Below are positions 1 to 9,414 of a stretch of DNA of 64,000 nt, in pieces. The stretch's first letter is position 1. Every line of letters begins with the position of its first letter. The notes below the pieces were generated by a model. That model did not search any database. It was not told the DNA's origin and was given only the letters and a program-made list of their open reading frames with translations. Source of the stretch: SABI01 sp963663665 (GTDB lineage: Bacteria; Spirochaetota; Spirochaetia; Sphaerochaetales; Sphaerochaetaceae); assembly GCA_963663665.2 (NCBI GenBank), contig CAXXKP010000010.1, positions 434,001-498,000 on the forward strand, in the 5' to 3' direction. Both the position numbers and the translations under genes were made by a program.

Positions 1-965
1 TCCCTCCATTTAGTGTTGGTGAAACTGGTAGATTATCAACTGGTAGACGTGAGATAGGGCATGGACATTTAGCACAACGTGCAATCGAAGGAATTCTTCC
101 ATCTAAAGAAGACTTCCCATACACAATTCGTGTTGTTTCTGAAATCCTAGAATCTAATGGATCAAGTAGTATGGCAAGCGTTTGTGGTGGCTGTCTATCC
201 TTGATGGATGCAGGAGTAAATATCCTTGAACCAGTAGCCGGAATAGCAATGGGACTTATTACTGAAGGAGCAGATTATTCTAAATATGTTGTCCTTAGTG
301 ATATTCTCGGAGAAGAAGATCACCTTGGCGATATGGATTTCAAAGTAGCTGGATCTAGAAAAGGAATTACAGCATTCCAAATGGATATAAAAATTGCTGG
401 AGTTACTAGTGAAATCATGTCAAAAGCTCTTTCTCAAGCAAAAGAAGGGAGAATGCATATTCTAGGTATTATGGAAGAGACACTTAAAGCTCCTAGAAGC
501 GAAATTTCTCAATACGCTCCTAAAATTCTTACAATCAAAGTAGATGAAGATAAAATTGGGGCAGTTATTGGTACCGGCGGGAAAACTATTAAAGGTATTG
601 CAGAAATTAGTGGTGCAGAATTAAATATTGATAACGATGGTACAGTAACCATATATGGGAAGAGTGCAGCTAGTGCGAATAAAGCTCTTGAGTTAGTTAA
701 ATCTATAGTGGAAGAACCTGAAGTTGGAAGAGTTTACCAAGGAACCGTTAAAAGAATAATGGACTTTGGTGCATTCATTGAAATACTTCCAGGAAAAGAA
801 GGCCTCTGTCATATAAGTAAATTATCTAGAAAGAGAGTTAATAACGTAAATGAAGTGTTAACACTGAATCAATCTATCCCTGTCAAATTATTAGAAGTTG
901 ATAGAATGGGTAGACTGAATTTATCATATGTTGATGCGTTAGAAGAAACAACTGAAACAAAATAA
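1..965 (+). CDS. pnp: Polyribonucleotide nucleotidyltransferase, 3' part
   Basis: C-terminal part of PNPase, the phosphorolytic 3'-5' exoribonuclease of RNA turnover; the 5' end lies outside the window. The reading frame is open from the first bases (first whole codon at base 3) and already encodes the second RNase PH core. The stretch SDILGEEDHLGDMDF near bases 297-345 carries the acidic metal-binding residues of the active site. A KH domain follows, with the GxxG loop IGTGGK near bases 568-585, and then an S1 RNA-binding domain near bases 725-930 (GAFIEILPGKEGLCH). Domain order and C-terminal length are normal for the family. It is the first visible gene of a tight operon; dut starts 14 bases after its stop. 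Family assignment is near certain. Confidence 0.97.
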   Translation, partial: PPFSVGETGRLSTGRREIGHGHLAQRAIEGILPSKEDFPYTIRVVSEILESNGSSSMASVCGGCLSLMDAGVNILEPVAGIAMGLITEGADYSKYVVLSDILGEEDHLGDMDFKVAGSRKGITAFQMDIKIAGVTSEIMSKALSQAKEGRMHILGIMEETLKAPRSEISQYAPKILTIKVDEDKIGAVIGTGGKTIKGIAEISGAELNIDNDGTVTIYGKSAASANKALELVKSIVEEPEVGRVYQGTVKRIMDFGAFIEILPGKEGLCHISKLSRKRVNNVNEVLTLNQSIPVKLLEVDRMGRLNLSYVDALEETTETK

Positions 966-979
966 AGGGAATTTATGCA

Positions 980-1426
980 ATGGAAGGGATTACTATACGT
1001 GTAAAATTATTGGATGGAGGAATGTTACCTGAATATGGCTCATTAGAAGCTGCAGGTGCTGACCTTCATGCATCCCTTCCAGATGGAAACATTATCCTTA
1101 AGAAAAGTGGGGGTAGGGCTCTAATCCCCACTGGACTTATTCTAGAAATACCTAGTGGATATGAAGGGCAAGTGAGACCACGTAGTGGGCTGGCTGCTAA
1201 GCATGGAATCACCGTATTAAACTCACCAGGCACAATCGACAGTGATTATAGAGGAGAATTACAGGTGATTCTTATTAATCACGGAGAAGAGGATTTCACA
1301 ATTCAACATGGAGATAGGATTGCACAGTTAGTTATTTCAGCAGTGCTCAGATCTCAATTCATCCCTACTGACTATACATCAATGACACATCGTGGGTCAT
1401 CTGGATTTGGCTCTACGGGAGTATAA
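980..1426 (+). CDS. dut: dUTP diphosphatase
   Basis: Trimeric-type dUTPase, hydrolysing dUTP to dUMP and pyrophosphate so that uracil stays out of DNA and dUMP is available for dTMP synthesis. All five family motifs are visible in the 148 residues: AAGADLHA (24-31), RPRSG (66-70), GTIDSDYRGEL (84-94), GDRIAQLVI (111-119) and the C-terminal glycine-rich RGSSGFGSTG (138-147). The length is typical. The start is chosen because the ATG five bases earlier is in another frame that stops after nine codons. The Shine-Dalgarno AAAGGGA lies just after the pnp stop, so translational coupling is likely. Confidence 0.96.
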   Translation: MEGITIRVKLLDGGMLPEYGSLEAAGADLHASLPDGNIILKKSGGRALIPTGLILEIPSGYEGQVRPRSGLAAKHGITVLNSPGTIDSDYRGELQVILINHGEEDFTIQHGDRIAQLVISAVLRSQFIPTDYTSMTHRGSSGFGSTGV

Positions 1427-1430
1427 CACT

Positions 1431-2708
1431 ATGGAAAAGAGGACAAAGAGTTCCTACTCTGTACTCTATAGATATGTAGCAAAAGAGTTTATAATCTCTT
1501 TCATTGTTGCATTTTTTTTCTTTTTCTTTATATTCTTTGTAAATCAAATTCTACTCTATGCACAAAGAATATTAATTAAAAATGTCCCAATTTCTCAAAT
1601 GTTTTTACTAGTCTCATTAAGTATGCCTCAGATCATGTTATATACAATTCCGTTCTCAACTCTCTCTGCTGCTAGTATGGTAATAGGAGATTTATCTGCG
1701 AATAACGAAACAGTAGCATTACGAGCAGCCGGGATTTCTCTTTTTAAGATGTTTCGTTCTATTATCGTAGGAGCCATACTATTATCTACTTTAACTTATA
1801 TGATTGCCGATTTTCTTATACCCTATTCAAATGTAAAATTTAAGACACTCTATTCTTCCTTATTAAGGGAATTGCCAAGTTTAGAGATTGATCCATATTC
1901 GATCAATACTATTGGCGATATTAGTGTTGCAACAGGAAATGTCAACAATGGCATCATGGAATCCGTATTGATATTTGACCAATCAAATAAAGAGGATAAG
2001 CAAATCATTAGTGCAGCAAGAGGAGAAATTTCTTTAATAGATATTACCTCTTTTATCTATAAACTTGATTTATATGATGTTATATTTTTATCAAATAATG
2101 TCTCTAATGGAGAGAAATACTCATATGCTACAAGTGAAAAGATGACATACTATCTTGATTTTAGAAATCAATTAAGTCAGATAAATGATATGAGCCCTTC
2201 AAAAATGACTTCTCGTGCTCTACTATCTTTAATTAAAGTTAGGCTTGTAGAATATGATAAAATTGTTGTTTCACTGGAAAATAGAAAAAATGCCATTCTC
2301 TCTGAAAGGGAACAACTCATTACTGAACAAAATCGCAATAATTCAATCGAGAATCAACCCGAAATAGATAAATTAACACGAGAAATTGAAAGAATTGATA
2401 AGGAAAAACCAATAGATTTCTATCTTCAATATTATAGAGCTGAATTCCATAAAAAGATTGCCCTCTCAATAAGTTCCCTTATTTTGGCTCTTGTTGCATT
2501 TCCTCTCTCTTTTATAAAGATTAAACATGGTAGACTTTTCGGTTTTGGCCTTTCTCTTTTAGTAGCTGCACTTTATTGGGCAATGCTTTTTATCATGCAA
2601 AGTCAAATCATACGTATTGCAATTCATCCTTTATTTTTAATGTGGGCACCTAATTTTGTAATTGCGTCCATTACATTAATACTAGTTTTGGGGATGAGAC
2701 GCTTATGA
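1431..2708 (+). CDS. LptF/LptG (YjgP/YjgQ) family permease, first copy
   Basis: Inner-membrane permease of the YjgP/YjgQ family, which in Gram-negatives forms the LptB2FG complex that extracts lipopolysaccharide or another envelope lipid. N-terminal helices lie near residues 15-45, 55-75 and 95-125; a periplasmic beta domain follows; three helices end the protein. Between the periplasmic domain and the last helices is a charged, probably coiled-coil segment at about residues 265-325 that is unusual for the family. A longer reading with start at 1392 would overlap dut; the ATG at 1431 has GGGAGT in front of it and gives a normal N-terminus. The next gene overlaps it by ATGA. Which of the two copies is F and which G cannot be decided from the sequence alone. 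Confidence 0.85.
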   Translation: MEKRTKSSYSVLYRYVAKEFIISFIVAFFFFFFIFFVNQILLYAQRILIKNVPISQMFLLVSLSMPQIMLYTIPFSTLSAASMVIGDLSANNETVALRAAGISLFKMFRSIIVGAILLSTLTYMIADFLIPYSNVKFKTLYSSLLRELPSLEIDPYSINTIGDISVATGNVNNGIMESVLIFDQSNKEDKQIISAARGEISLIDITSFIYKLDLYDVIFLSNNVSNGEKYSYATSEKMTYYLDFRNQLSQINDMSPSKMTSRALLSLIKVRLVEYDKIVVSLENRKNAILSEREQLITEQNRNNSIENQPEIDKLTREIERIDKEKPIDFYLQYYRAEFHKKIALSISSLILALVAFPLSFIKIKHGRLFGFGLSLLVAALYWAMLFIMQSQIIRIAIHPLFLMWAPNFVIASITLILVLGMRRL

Positions 2709-3787
2709 AAGTTTTACACAAATATTTATTTTTCTCCTTTATCAAATTGGTTGGAGTAACAACTCTTTTATTATCTTTTATTTTGCTTCTATTTGATCTG
2801 TTTTCTCACCTTGAACAGTATCTACAAGTAGAGGCTTCTTTGACGAGTATTTTGTATGCAACAGCACTTTATATTCCAGAAGCAATAGTATTTGCTGTGC
2901 CTCCGGCTTCCCTGTTCGCCTCTACGTATATCCTTTCAATGATGCACACTCATAATGAAATGATAATTCTAAACAACAGTGGTATCAGTTTCACTAAGAT
3001 TATACGTGTGTTTATTATTACCTCTTTTTTTATAACAATACTTCTTTTTATATTCAATGAAAAAGTTACAATTGAGGCTGATAAAATTAAAAATGACTAT
3101 ACTGCCAATCTACTTGATACAAGCGTATCAAAAGATTCTAGAAATATTACCCTCTATGGGCTTGATAAATCTTATATAATTTATGCACGTCGTTTTAGTG
3201 ATAAAGAGAATAAAATCACCCAAGTAAGTGTGTATCATCTTAATGCTGAGGGATCTCTCATTGAACGAATTGATGCTACTAGTGGGATTTATGATGAAGG
3301 AGTCTGGACATTTACTCAAGCAAAAGTCTACACAATTGATCCTTCAACACAAGAAATAGAGTATAAAATAGTGGACACCTATGCTCCTTCCTTTGTTACT
3401 TTAAATCCCTCTTTTTTCTCTAATACAAATAATGAAATAATTACATTGCCTCTCAAGGAAGCATTAAAGTACCTAAAAAGTATTAAAATTGTAAAAAAAA
3501 GTGAGTTCAGTATAATTGCAACTGATATTTACAACAGAATATTCAAAAATCTTTCCCCTTTGATTTTGGTTTTAATCTCTTGCTCCACAGTATTTGCTTG
3601 GAAGAAGAATGTCCTAATATTAAGTATCATAACAAGTATTTCAATTGCAGTAGTTTTTTATGTTATGCTTCTTATGGGAATGATATTATCAAAGCAAGGG
3701 GTTATAGAACCTTTATGGGGAACTTTAGGACCGATGATTCTCTTGTTACTCCTATCACTATTCACACTCTCATTTAAAAGGAAATAA
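2705..3787 (+). CDS. LptF/LptG (YjgP/YjgQ) family permease, second copy
   Basis: Second permease of the same family, 360 residues, the usual length. Hydrophobic helices lie at about residues 8-30, 48-72 and 98-118, then a periplasmic region of some 150 residues, and three closing helices from about 275 to the end, finishing in a basic tail. It starts inside the stop of its partner (ATGA), so the two are almost certainly made in a fixed ratio as a heterodimer. No lptB ATPase is in this window. Borrelia and Treponema also keep this pair next to tgt and murJ although they lack classical LPS, so the cargo here may be a different lipid. Confidence 0.85.
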   Translation: MKVLHKYLFFSFIKLVGVTTLLLSFILLLFDLFSHLEQYLQVEASLTSILYATALYIPEAIVFAVPPASLFASTYILSMMHTHNEMIILNNSGISFTKIIRVFIITSFFITILLFIFNEKVTIEADKIKNDYTANLLDTSVSKDSRNITLYGLDKSYIIYARRFSDKENKITQVSVYHLNAEGSLIERIDATSGIYDEGVWTFTQAKVYTIDPSTQEIEYKIVDTYAPSFVTLNPSFFSNTNNEIITLPLKEALKYLKSIKIVKKSEFSIIATDIYNRIFKNLSPLILVLISCSTVFAWKKNVLILSIITSISIAVVFYVMLLMGMILSKQGVIEPLWGTLGPMILLLLLSLFTLSFKRK

Positions 3788-3794
3788 TATACAT

Positions 3795-4916
3795 ATGGAC
3801 ACTATCTACCGCCTTACACACCAAGATGCCAATAGCAAAGCTCGTTGTGGTATCATGAGCCTCCCTCATGGAGATGTTATTACTCCACAGTTCATGCCTG
3901 TAGGAACTAATGGAACAGTAAAAGGGATGTATCACGAAACTGTGAGTAATTTAGGCTACAATCTCATCTTAGCTAACACATACCATCTGTATTTACGACC
4001 AGGAACTGATGTATTGGATTCGTATCATGGTCTGCATAATTTTAGTAATTGGAACCATAACATTCTAACTGATAGCGGTGGGTTCCAAATATTCAGTCTT
4101 TCACAGCTAAGAAAAATCAAAGAGGAAGGAGTTATTTTCCAATCTCATATAGATGGTTCTCGTCACCAACTTACTCCTGAGAAAGTGGTAGATATTCAAA
4201 CTATCATTGGAAGTGATATCTTAATGTGTCTTGATGTGTGTACACCTCCAGATATTCCTTATAGAGAGGCAAGAAAGGCGTGGGAAACTACTCGTTTGTG
4301 GGCTCACAGGTCTTTTGATCATTGGTCTAAGAGTGAAAAAAGAGGAAACCTTTTTGGAATCGTCCAAGGTAATTTCTTTAAAGATCTACGTAAGGAAAGT
4401 GCCCTTGCTCTCAGCGAAATTGGATTCCCAGGTATTGCTATAGGAGGATTAAGTGTTGGAGAAACGAGTAGCCAATTTGCAGATTATCTTGAATATACTA
4501 CTCAATTTCTTCCTCTAAATGTTCCTCGTTACGTTATGGGAATAGGTACACCTGATTACATTTTAGAAGCTGTATCTAATGGCATAGATTTATTTGATTG
4601 TGTTCTTGCTACTCGTAGTGGGCGCAATGGTTCAGTGTTTACTGATGATGGAATGATTCAACTTAAGAGGGCAACTCATGAATTCGATCATGGACCTATT
4701 CAACAAGGGTGTACCTGTACTGCTTGTACAAAATATTCTCGAGGATATTTACGTCATGTATTTAAAGCTAAAGAAATGATCGCGGGGATGTTAGCGACTG
4801 AACACAATTTAGCCTATTTATATAACTTCATGGAAAGAATTAGGGAAGCTATCAATAATAACAGTTTCACTGAATTTAAAAAATCATATTTAGAGCGCTA
4901 CTATGCAAAAAAATGA
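3795..4916 (+). CDS. tgt: Queuine tRNA-ribosyltransferase (tRNA-guanine transglycosylase)
   Basis: Exchanges guanine 34 of GUN-anticodon tRNAs for preQ1, the committed step of queuosine formation. Visible hallmarks in 373 residues are the substrate pocket LTDSGGFQIFSL with catalytic Asp93, the loop GLSVGE, the nucleophile region GIDLFDCVLATRSGRNG, and a C-terminal zinc site CTCTAC followed by a distant His in LRHVFKAKE. The length is normal. It begins eight bases after the upstream permease stop and overlaps the start of murJ by 14 bases. tRNA-Tyr(GUA), one of its expected substrates, is encoded in this window at 35.1 kb. Confidence 0.97.
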   Translation: MDTIYRLTHQDANSKARCGIMSLPHGDVITPQFMPVGTNGTVKGMYHETVSNLGYNLILANTYHLYLRPGTDVLDSYHGLHNFSNWNHNILTDSGGFQIFSLSQLRKIKEEGVIFQSHIDGSRHQLTPEKVVDIQTIIGSDILMCLDVCTPPDIPYREARKAWETTRLWAHRSFDHWSKSEKRGNLFGIVQGNFFKDLRKESALALSEIGFPGIAIGGLSVGETSSQFADYLEYTTQFLPLNVPRYVMGIGTPDYILEAVSNGIDLFDCVLATRSGRNGSVFTDDGMIQLKRATHEFDHGPIQQGCTCTACTKYSRGYLRHVFKAKEMIAGMLATEHNLAYLYNFMERIREAINNNSFTEFKKSYLERYYAKK

Positions 4917-6465
4917 GGAAGCTACTCTTCATAATATTAAGAAAAATTCTTTAATTCTTATGATTTTCACTCTGGTTTCTCGATTGTTAGGTATCGTGAG
5001 AGCAAGAATTGTTGCAACATATTTTGGAGCAAGTGGAGTGGGGGATGTGATTAATTTCACATTCAATATCCCTAATAATTTCCGTAAGCTTTTTGCAGAA
5101 GGAGCTTTTAATTCAGCATTCATTCCAGTATTTACTAGATTGCTTGTCGATCCGCCTCGCCAAAAACAGTTATTGAGAACACTATTTGGCTTTCAATTGA
5201 TGATTATGATTCCGATTATTGCATGCACCTTTATTTTTAAAGTTGATATTATGAGAATCTTTAGTGATTTCACAGACAGCGATTTAATCATCCTAGGCTC
5301 AAGACTCCTCACTTACTTTATGATATATCTTGCACTGATATCAATATATGCGTTATTAATTGGTGTACTTCAATCTCATAACATGTTCTTTATTGCATCA
5401 ATTGCCCCTCTTCTTTTCAGTGTGACCGTTATAGCTTCTATTATCCTCTTTTCACCAAAATTGGGCCCTTATTCAATGGCACTAGGTGTCTTATTAGGAT
5501 CAATTTTCCAAATAGTTTTTACTTTCATGAAAGTAAAAAGTTTACATTATGATGCATACATTTCTTTTCAGTTTAACAATAGCGATTTTATTGATGTGAT
5601 GAGACGATGGTTACCGGTAACCTTTAGTGCAGTTATACTCATAATTAGTCAACAGGTAGCATACTATTTTGCTTCTTCATTAACTACAGGGAGTGTTTCC
5701 TACTTTAGTAATTCAATAATAGTTTGGCAAGCTCCTTATGGGATTTTCTTCGGAGCTATAGCAACATCCATTTTCCCTTCCCTTGTTAAAGCTTCTTATG
5801 ATAAAAATATCAAGTTTTTAAAAAACTTAACTAATCATGCACTTATTTCACTTTTTTCGTTACTATTGCCATCATTACTACTTCTTACAGTTTTTGGGAA
5901 TCAGACAACTATTACCCTTTTCCTTAGTGGGAAATATTCGTTTAACGATACTATTCATACAAGTAACGTACTTTTTTTCTTTGCAATAAGTATGCCTATA
6001 GCTGCATGGTATTCATTTTTGCAAAAAGTCTCTTATTCTATTGATTACTATAAACCATCTTTATATATCTCATTCATTGTGGCATGTGTAGATATTATTT
6101 CGACTATTATTTTATTACAAATTAGAAAAGAAGTTTCTAGCATTGCTATTGCAAGTATTGTCAGTTTTTCTGTAGGTTTGATGATCTATCTCATTTATCT
6201 ACATAAGAGAGATGCCATAGAAATCACGAAACCTTTTCTCAAGGAAATAAGTAAAATAACGCTGGTAAATATTCCGCTCTTTTTCTATCTCTATGGAATG
6301 GATACTCTCTTTACTCCGCATTATTTTTCTACTATCACGACTTTCGCCAGATTTGGAATTCTCTCAGGTGTATATCTAGGAGCTGTTATTATAATTCTAT
6401 TACTCTATCAACTTTTTCATATAAATATCATTACATTGTTTAAAAAAAAGAGAGCGGATAATTAA
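4903..6465 (+). CDS. murJ: Lipid II flippase MurJ (MviN family)
   Basis: Integral membrane protein of the MOP superfamily that moves the peptidoglycan precursor lipid II across the inner membrane. About 14 hydrophobic helices can be traced in 520 residues. The N-terminal family signature is clear: LVSRLLGIVRARIVATYFGA, then IPNNFRKLFAEGAFNSAFIPVF, with the conserved arginines and glutamate. It overlaps tgt by 14 bases and ends the operon, meeting greA tail to tail. The stop codon lies in the loop of the hairpin at 6450-6478. Confidence 0.95.
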   Translation: MQKNEEATLHNIKKNSLILMIFTLVSRLLGIVRARIVATYFGASGVGDVINFTFNIPNNFRKLFAEGAFNSAFIPVFTRLLVDPPRQKQLLRTLFGFQLMIMIPIIACTFIFKVDIMRIFSDFTDSDLIILGSRLLTYFMIYLALISIYALLIGVLQSHNMFFIASIAPLLFSVTVIASIILFSPKLGPYSMALGVLLGSIFQIVFTFMKVKSLHYDAYISFQFNNSDFIDVMRRWLPVTFSAVILIISQQVAYYFASSLTTGSVSYFSNSIIVWQAPYGIFFGAIATSIFPSLVKASYDKNIKFLKNLTNHALISLFSLLLPSLLLLTVFGNQTTITLFLSGKYSFNDTIHTSNVLFFFAISMPIAAWYSFLQKVSYSIDYYKPSLYISFIVACVDIISTIILLQIRKEVSSIAIASIVSFSVGLMIYLIYLHKRDAIEITKPFLKEISKITLVNIPLFFYLYGMDTLFTPHYFSTITTFARFGILSGVYLGAVIIILLLYQLFHINIITLFKKKRADN

Positions 6466-6478
6466 TCTATCCACTCTC
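6442..6478 (-). terminator. Intrinsic terminator of greA
   Basis: Read on the minus strand: an 11-bp stem (6478-6468 with 6460-6450, one C-A mismatch), a 7-nt loop, then a run of eight Ts (6449-6442). This is a standard Rho-independent terminator for greA. On the plus strand the same hairpin ends murJ but has no following T-run, so it is probably one-directional. Confidence 0.85.
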
Positions 6479-6499
6479 CCTGCTATGTCTATGAAAAAT

Positions 6500-9184
6500 T
6501 TAAACACGTAGTTTCGTAATCGACTCCACAGTAAAATCATATGGTTGTTCATTTATCTCGAAAGCGAACCGTTCTCCAACTTTGTGATTAAGGAGCTTTG
6601 CTCCAAATGGGGCTAAATAACTTATAATGTTCTCATTAGGATTAGATTCCCAAGGTCCAAAAATCTGGTAGGTAATCGCCTCATGAGAAATATGATTTGT
6701 AAGAGTCACTTCAGTACCGAATGAGACTTTCGAAGGATCTATTGAATCTGAGTTCACGATCATTGCCCTAGAAATTTCATCTGTAAGTCGCATCATTGTT
6801 GTATTTAATATACCCTGCTTTTCTTTAGCAGCTTTAAATTCAGAATTTTCTCTCAAATCTCCAAGTTCTAATGCATACCCAATTTCTTTCGAGTTTTCTG
6901 GAATCTCGACATTCATGATTCTATCTAATTCATTCTGTTTCTCAATAAAACGTTTTCTAGTAACTAATAGTCCACTACTTACAAGTTCGGGTGAATTTAA
7001 TTCTTCACCAAGAAACACGAAATCTGGATATTTTTCTAGAATAGTATGTTTCACTTCAATTTTTTTAGATTGATCTAAACCACTCATTCTTTGAATAATA
7101 AAGTTAATTCGTTGAGCCTGTCCTTCGTTTGCACTATTTAAGAAATCAAAAAGAGTTCTCTCCTCAAAAAGGATTGTAGTAAGAGTCTTAACTATTTTCT
7201 TATTCTCTGTAATTCCTTTCTTTGCATCAATTGCATTAAAAGCAAAATCAAGAAGTTGTAATTGGCTTGTAACGAGAGTTTCAAAAGGAACTTTAATTTT
7301 CTTTTCCCAATATTTTTTATCGTAAGTACGACTAAGGTAGGTAAACAAATCTGCATTTTCTCTATAATTGGTGCACGCTTTTTTGAACATATCCTCAATT
7401 ACTTTCTTTTTACCTTGTTCTCTTAACGTATCCATAATGTAACTTGTAAGATAATAAGGATAGAGAGATACGAGTACGAGAGGAACCTTATCTGGGTCTT
7501 CTGTTTTTACGACCTGATTTATAAAAATTTTCTTAATTTCAGTATCTTCAATAGCCTGGAAAGTTCTTGGCACACTATCAACCATATTATAGAGTTGTTT
7601 GAATGTATTATTCTCTGGAGGCAAGACAAAAGGATATTTCTCGCTCAAAAATTCAACAAGGAGGAAACTTGATATTACCTGATCTGTAACACCTTGATAA
7701 GCAACACATTGATCTCTGAAATATTTTACCATTTCGGTGAAAAAATCTGACTCGACATCTCCATTTTCTAGGAATTCTTTAATAACCTTAACTTTTGCAT
7801 AAAAACGTTTTTCATTTTTAAAGATTACGAGAGATTTCTCTTCATAGCTTATAGGTGTATCACGAACCATATAAATATCACTCTCATTTGGAACAAATCC
7901 AATAAGAGGGTCGCTCATCAATACTTTCTTAGCCTTATTAAGCCAACTTGTCCATTCTTTTGGAGTTAAGATTGATGGGGTAATCTCTGCTTTCATCTCT
8001 TTAAGAGAAGCAGCATTTCCATTACTAGAGATTAGCGTTCTTAATCCCCAAGCTACATCATCAATAAATTTATCATGAAGCTTTTCTTTAGAGAATACAC
8101 TCTTTAATACCCATATATGATATTTCTCTAACACCTGAAGAGAACTAAAAGCCATAGATAAGGTCATGCTATGATTTCTTTTTGCGGCAAAGTCAATAAT
8201 AACCTTTTCTGGAGTAATTTCTTGAATTCTCCCGATACTCCATGTTTTATGATACACAAATGAACCCTTATCAAACGCAATATTCTTTTCAAATTCATCA
8301 ATAGCTAAGAGAATATCTCTAAAAGACTTATCTAAATTACTAAGCTCAATGCATGAATCTAATCTTGAATGAGTAGCATATTTCTTTTTATAGATTGAAA
8401 CAAGTTGTTCTCTTGCCCAAGTATTATTTGGTTCTGTGTTTAGCATTAATTTTAATGCAGTGATAGCTTGATCTAATTGATCTTTTTCAATCGATAATTG
8501 ATAAAGTTGTGTAAGAGCTTTGATTGCTCCTTCACCATTAAAACGTGCTATAATTTTGGTTGCAAGACCAAGAAGATATGGGAAATCCTCTGGAATGAAA
8601 GTGAGCATAAGAGACCATACTTCTTGCACTGCTTGGAAATTCTGTACATTTAAATATCTCTGAAAAGCTTTCTTATAATAGACTATTGCTTCACTTCTTT
8701 TGTTCTTTTCAATATAACGACGAGCAATAGAGAGAAGTAGATCTGTTTCTTCAAAATCAACAGCAACAAGACGTTTATAGAGTTCATACATCTCTTCTTC
8801 TTTACCAGATTTCTCATAAGTACCAGCCAATACTCTTAAAACATATTTATCTTCATAGCGTTCAAGGATTTTATTGCTTAAAAACTCAACAACATTTGGT
8901 TTATTATTTTCATTAAACATTTCTATTAATGAAGTGAGATTACCGTAATCAAGACTCTTTCTCATAAGTGATACAACACCTGAGATATACATTGCAATAA
9001 TAGAGTTCTTGTTCTTTTTAATATGCTCTTCACAAATAGATTTAATTTCAAGCAAATCATCTCCATTGTCAACTTGATTGAGCATAGCATCAATCTCTTC
9101 CAATGCAGGAACGGTATAGGTTGTAATAGAGGCGCGTGTCCATTTTTCTTCAGTCAACAAGACTCTAATATTTTCTTCATTCAT
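6500..9184 (-). CDS. greA: Transcription elongation factor GreA with long N-terminal extension
   Basis: Only the last ~160 of 894 residues are the usual GreA: a coiled-coil hairpin whose tip reads GDLRENSEFKAAKEKQ (about residue 775), keeping the Asp and Glu that stimulate RNA cleavage in stalled RNA polymerase, then the FKBP-like C-terminal domain. The first ~730 residues are helical and resemble TPR-type repeats (for example around residues 60-270), with no enzyme motif I can recognise. Such very long GreA proteins are typical of Borrelia and Treponema. The start at 9184 has the Shine-Dalgarno GGGAGT. The gene is monocistronic, with promoter at 9260-9287 and terminator at 6442-6478. The role of the extension is unknown. 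Confidence 0.93.
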   Translation of the reverse strand: MNEENIRVLLTEEKWTRASITTYTVPALEEIDAMLNQVDNGDDLLEIKSICEEHIKKNKNSIIAMYISGVVSLMRKSLDYGNLTSLIEMFNENNKPNVVEFLSNKILERYEDKYVLRVLAGTYEKSGKEEEMYELYKRLVAVDFEETDLLLSIARRYIEKNKRSEAIVYYKKAFQRYLNVQNFQAVQEVWSLMLTFIPEDFPYLLGLATKIIARFNGEGAIKALTQLYQLSIEKDQLDQAITALKLMLNTEPNNTWAREQLVSIYKKKYATHSRLDSCIELSNLDKSFRDILLAIDEFEKNIAFDKGSFVYHKTWSIGRIQEITPEKVIIDFAAKRNHSMTLSMAFSSLQVLEKYHIWVLKSVFSKEKLHDKFIDDVAWGLRTLISSNGNAASLKEMKAEITPSILTPKEWTSWLNKAKKVLMSDPLIGFVPNESDIYMVRDTPISYEEKSLVIFKNEKRFYAKVKVIKEFLENGDVESDFFTEMVKYFRDQCVAYQGVTDQVISSFLLVEFLSEKYPFVLPPENNTFKQLYNMVDSVPRTFQAIEDTEIKKIFINQVVKTEDPDKVPLVLVSLYPYYLTSYIMDTLREQGKKKVIEDMFKKACTNYRENADLFTYLSRTYDKKYWEKKIKVPFETLVTSQLQLLDFAFNAIDAKKGITENKKIVKTLTTILFEERTLFDFLNSANEGQAQRINFIIQRMSGLDQSKKIEVKHTILEKYPDFVFLGEELNSPELVSSGLLVTRKRFIEKQNELDRIMNVEIPENSKEIGYALELGDLRENSEFKAAKEKQGILNTTMMRLTDEISRAMIVNSDSIDPSKVSFGTEVTLTNHISHEAITYQIFGPWESNPNENIISYLAPFGAKLLNHKVGERFAFEINEQPYDFTVESITKLRV

Positions 9185-9259
9185 AAGGCACTCCCTTAAT
9201 CTCTTTCTTCATGCTAAACAGATACATAAATGAGCCATTCATCCCGGAACACAGGATAT

Positions 9260-9287
9260 ATTATAGCGCAGGTGTTATCGGTGAGAA
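9260..9287 (-). promoter_or_regulatory. Probable sigma-70 promoter of greA
   Basis: On the minus strand TTCTCA (9287-9282), a 16-bp spacer and a perfect TATAAT (9265-9260). Transcription would start near 9253, about 70 bases before the greA ATG. The 230-bp gap to rpe also has an isolated TATAAT on the plus strand at 9368-9373 but without a convincing -35 box. Confidence 0.6.
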
Positions 9288-9414
9288 TTTTCTAGATTAT
9301 TGTTTTATTATATCTCAAATAGAGTTTGGTTGCAACAACTGTCCAAGAAGAGTAGTTCACAGTTCTTTATAATAGCACTTAACAAAATGGGTTAGTTCTG
9401 CTAATCTTTAAGAT

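Noticed and set aside
1510..1535. T-rich run at the start of the first permease as a possible slippery site
   Set aside because: It encodes phenylalanines of a membrane helix and the frame continues normally.
6450..6478. Bidirectional terminator for murJ and greA
   Set aside because: Only the minus-strand side has a T-run; on the plus strand the sequence after the stem is mixed.
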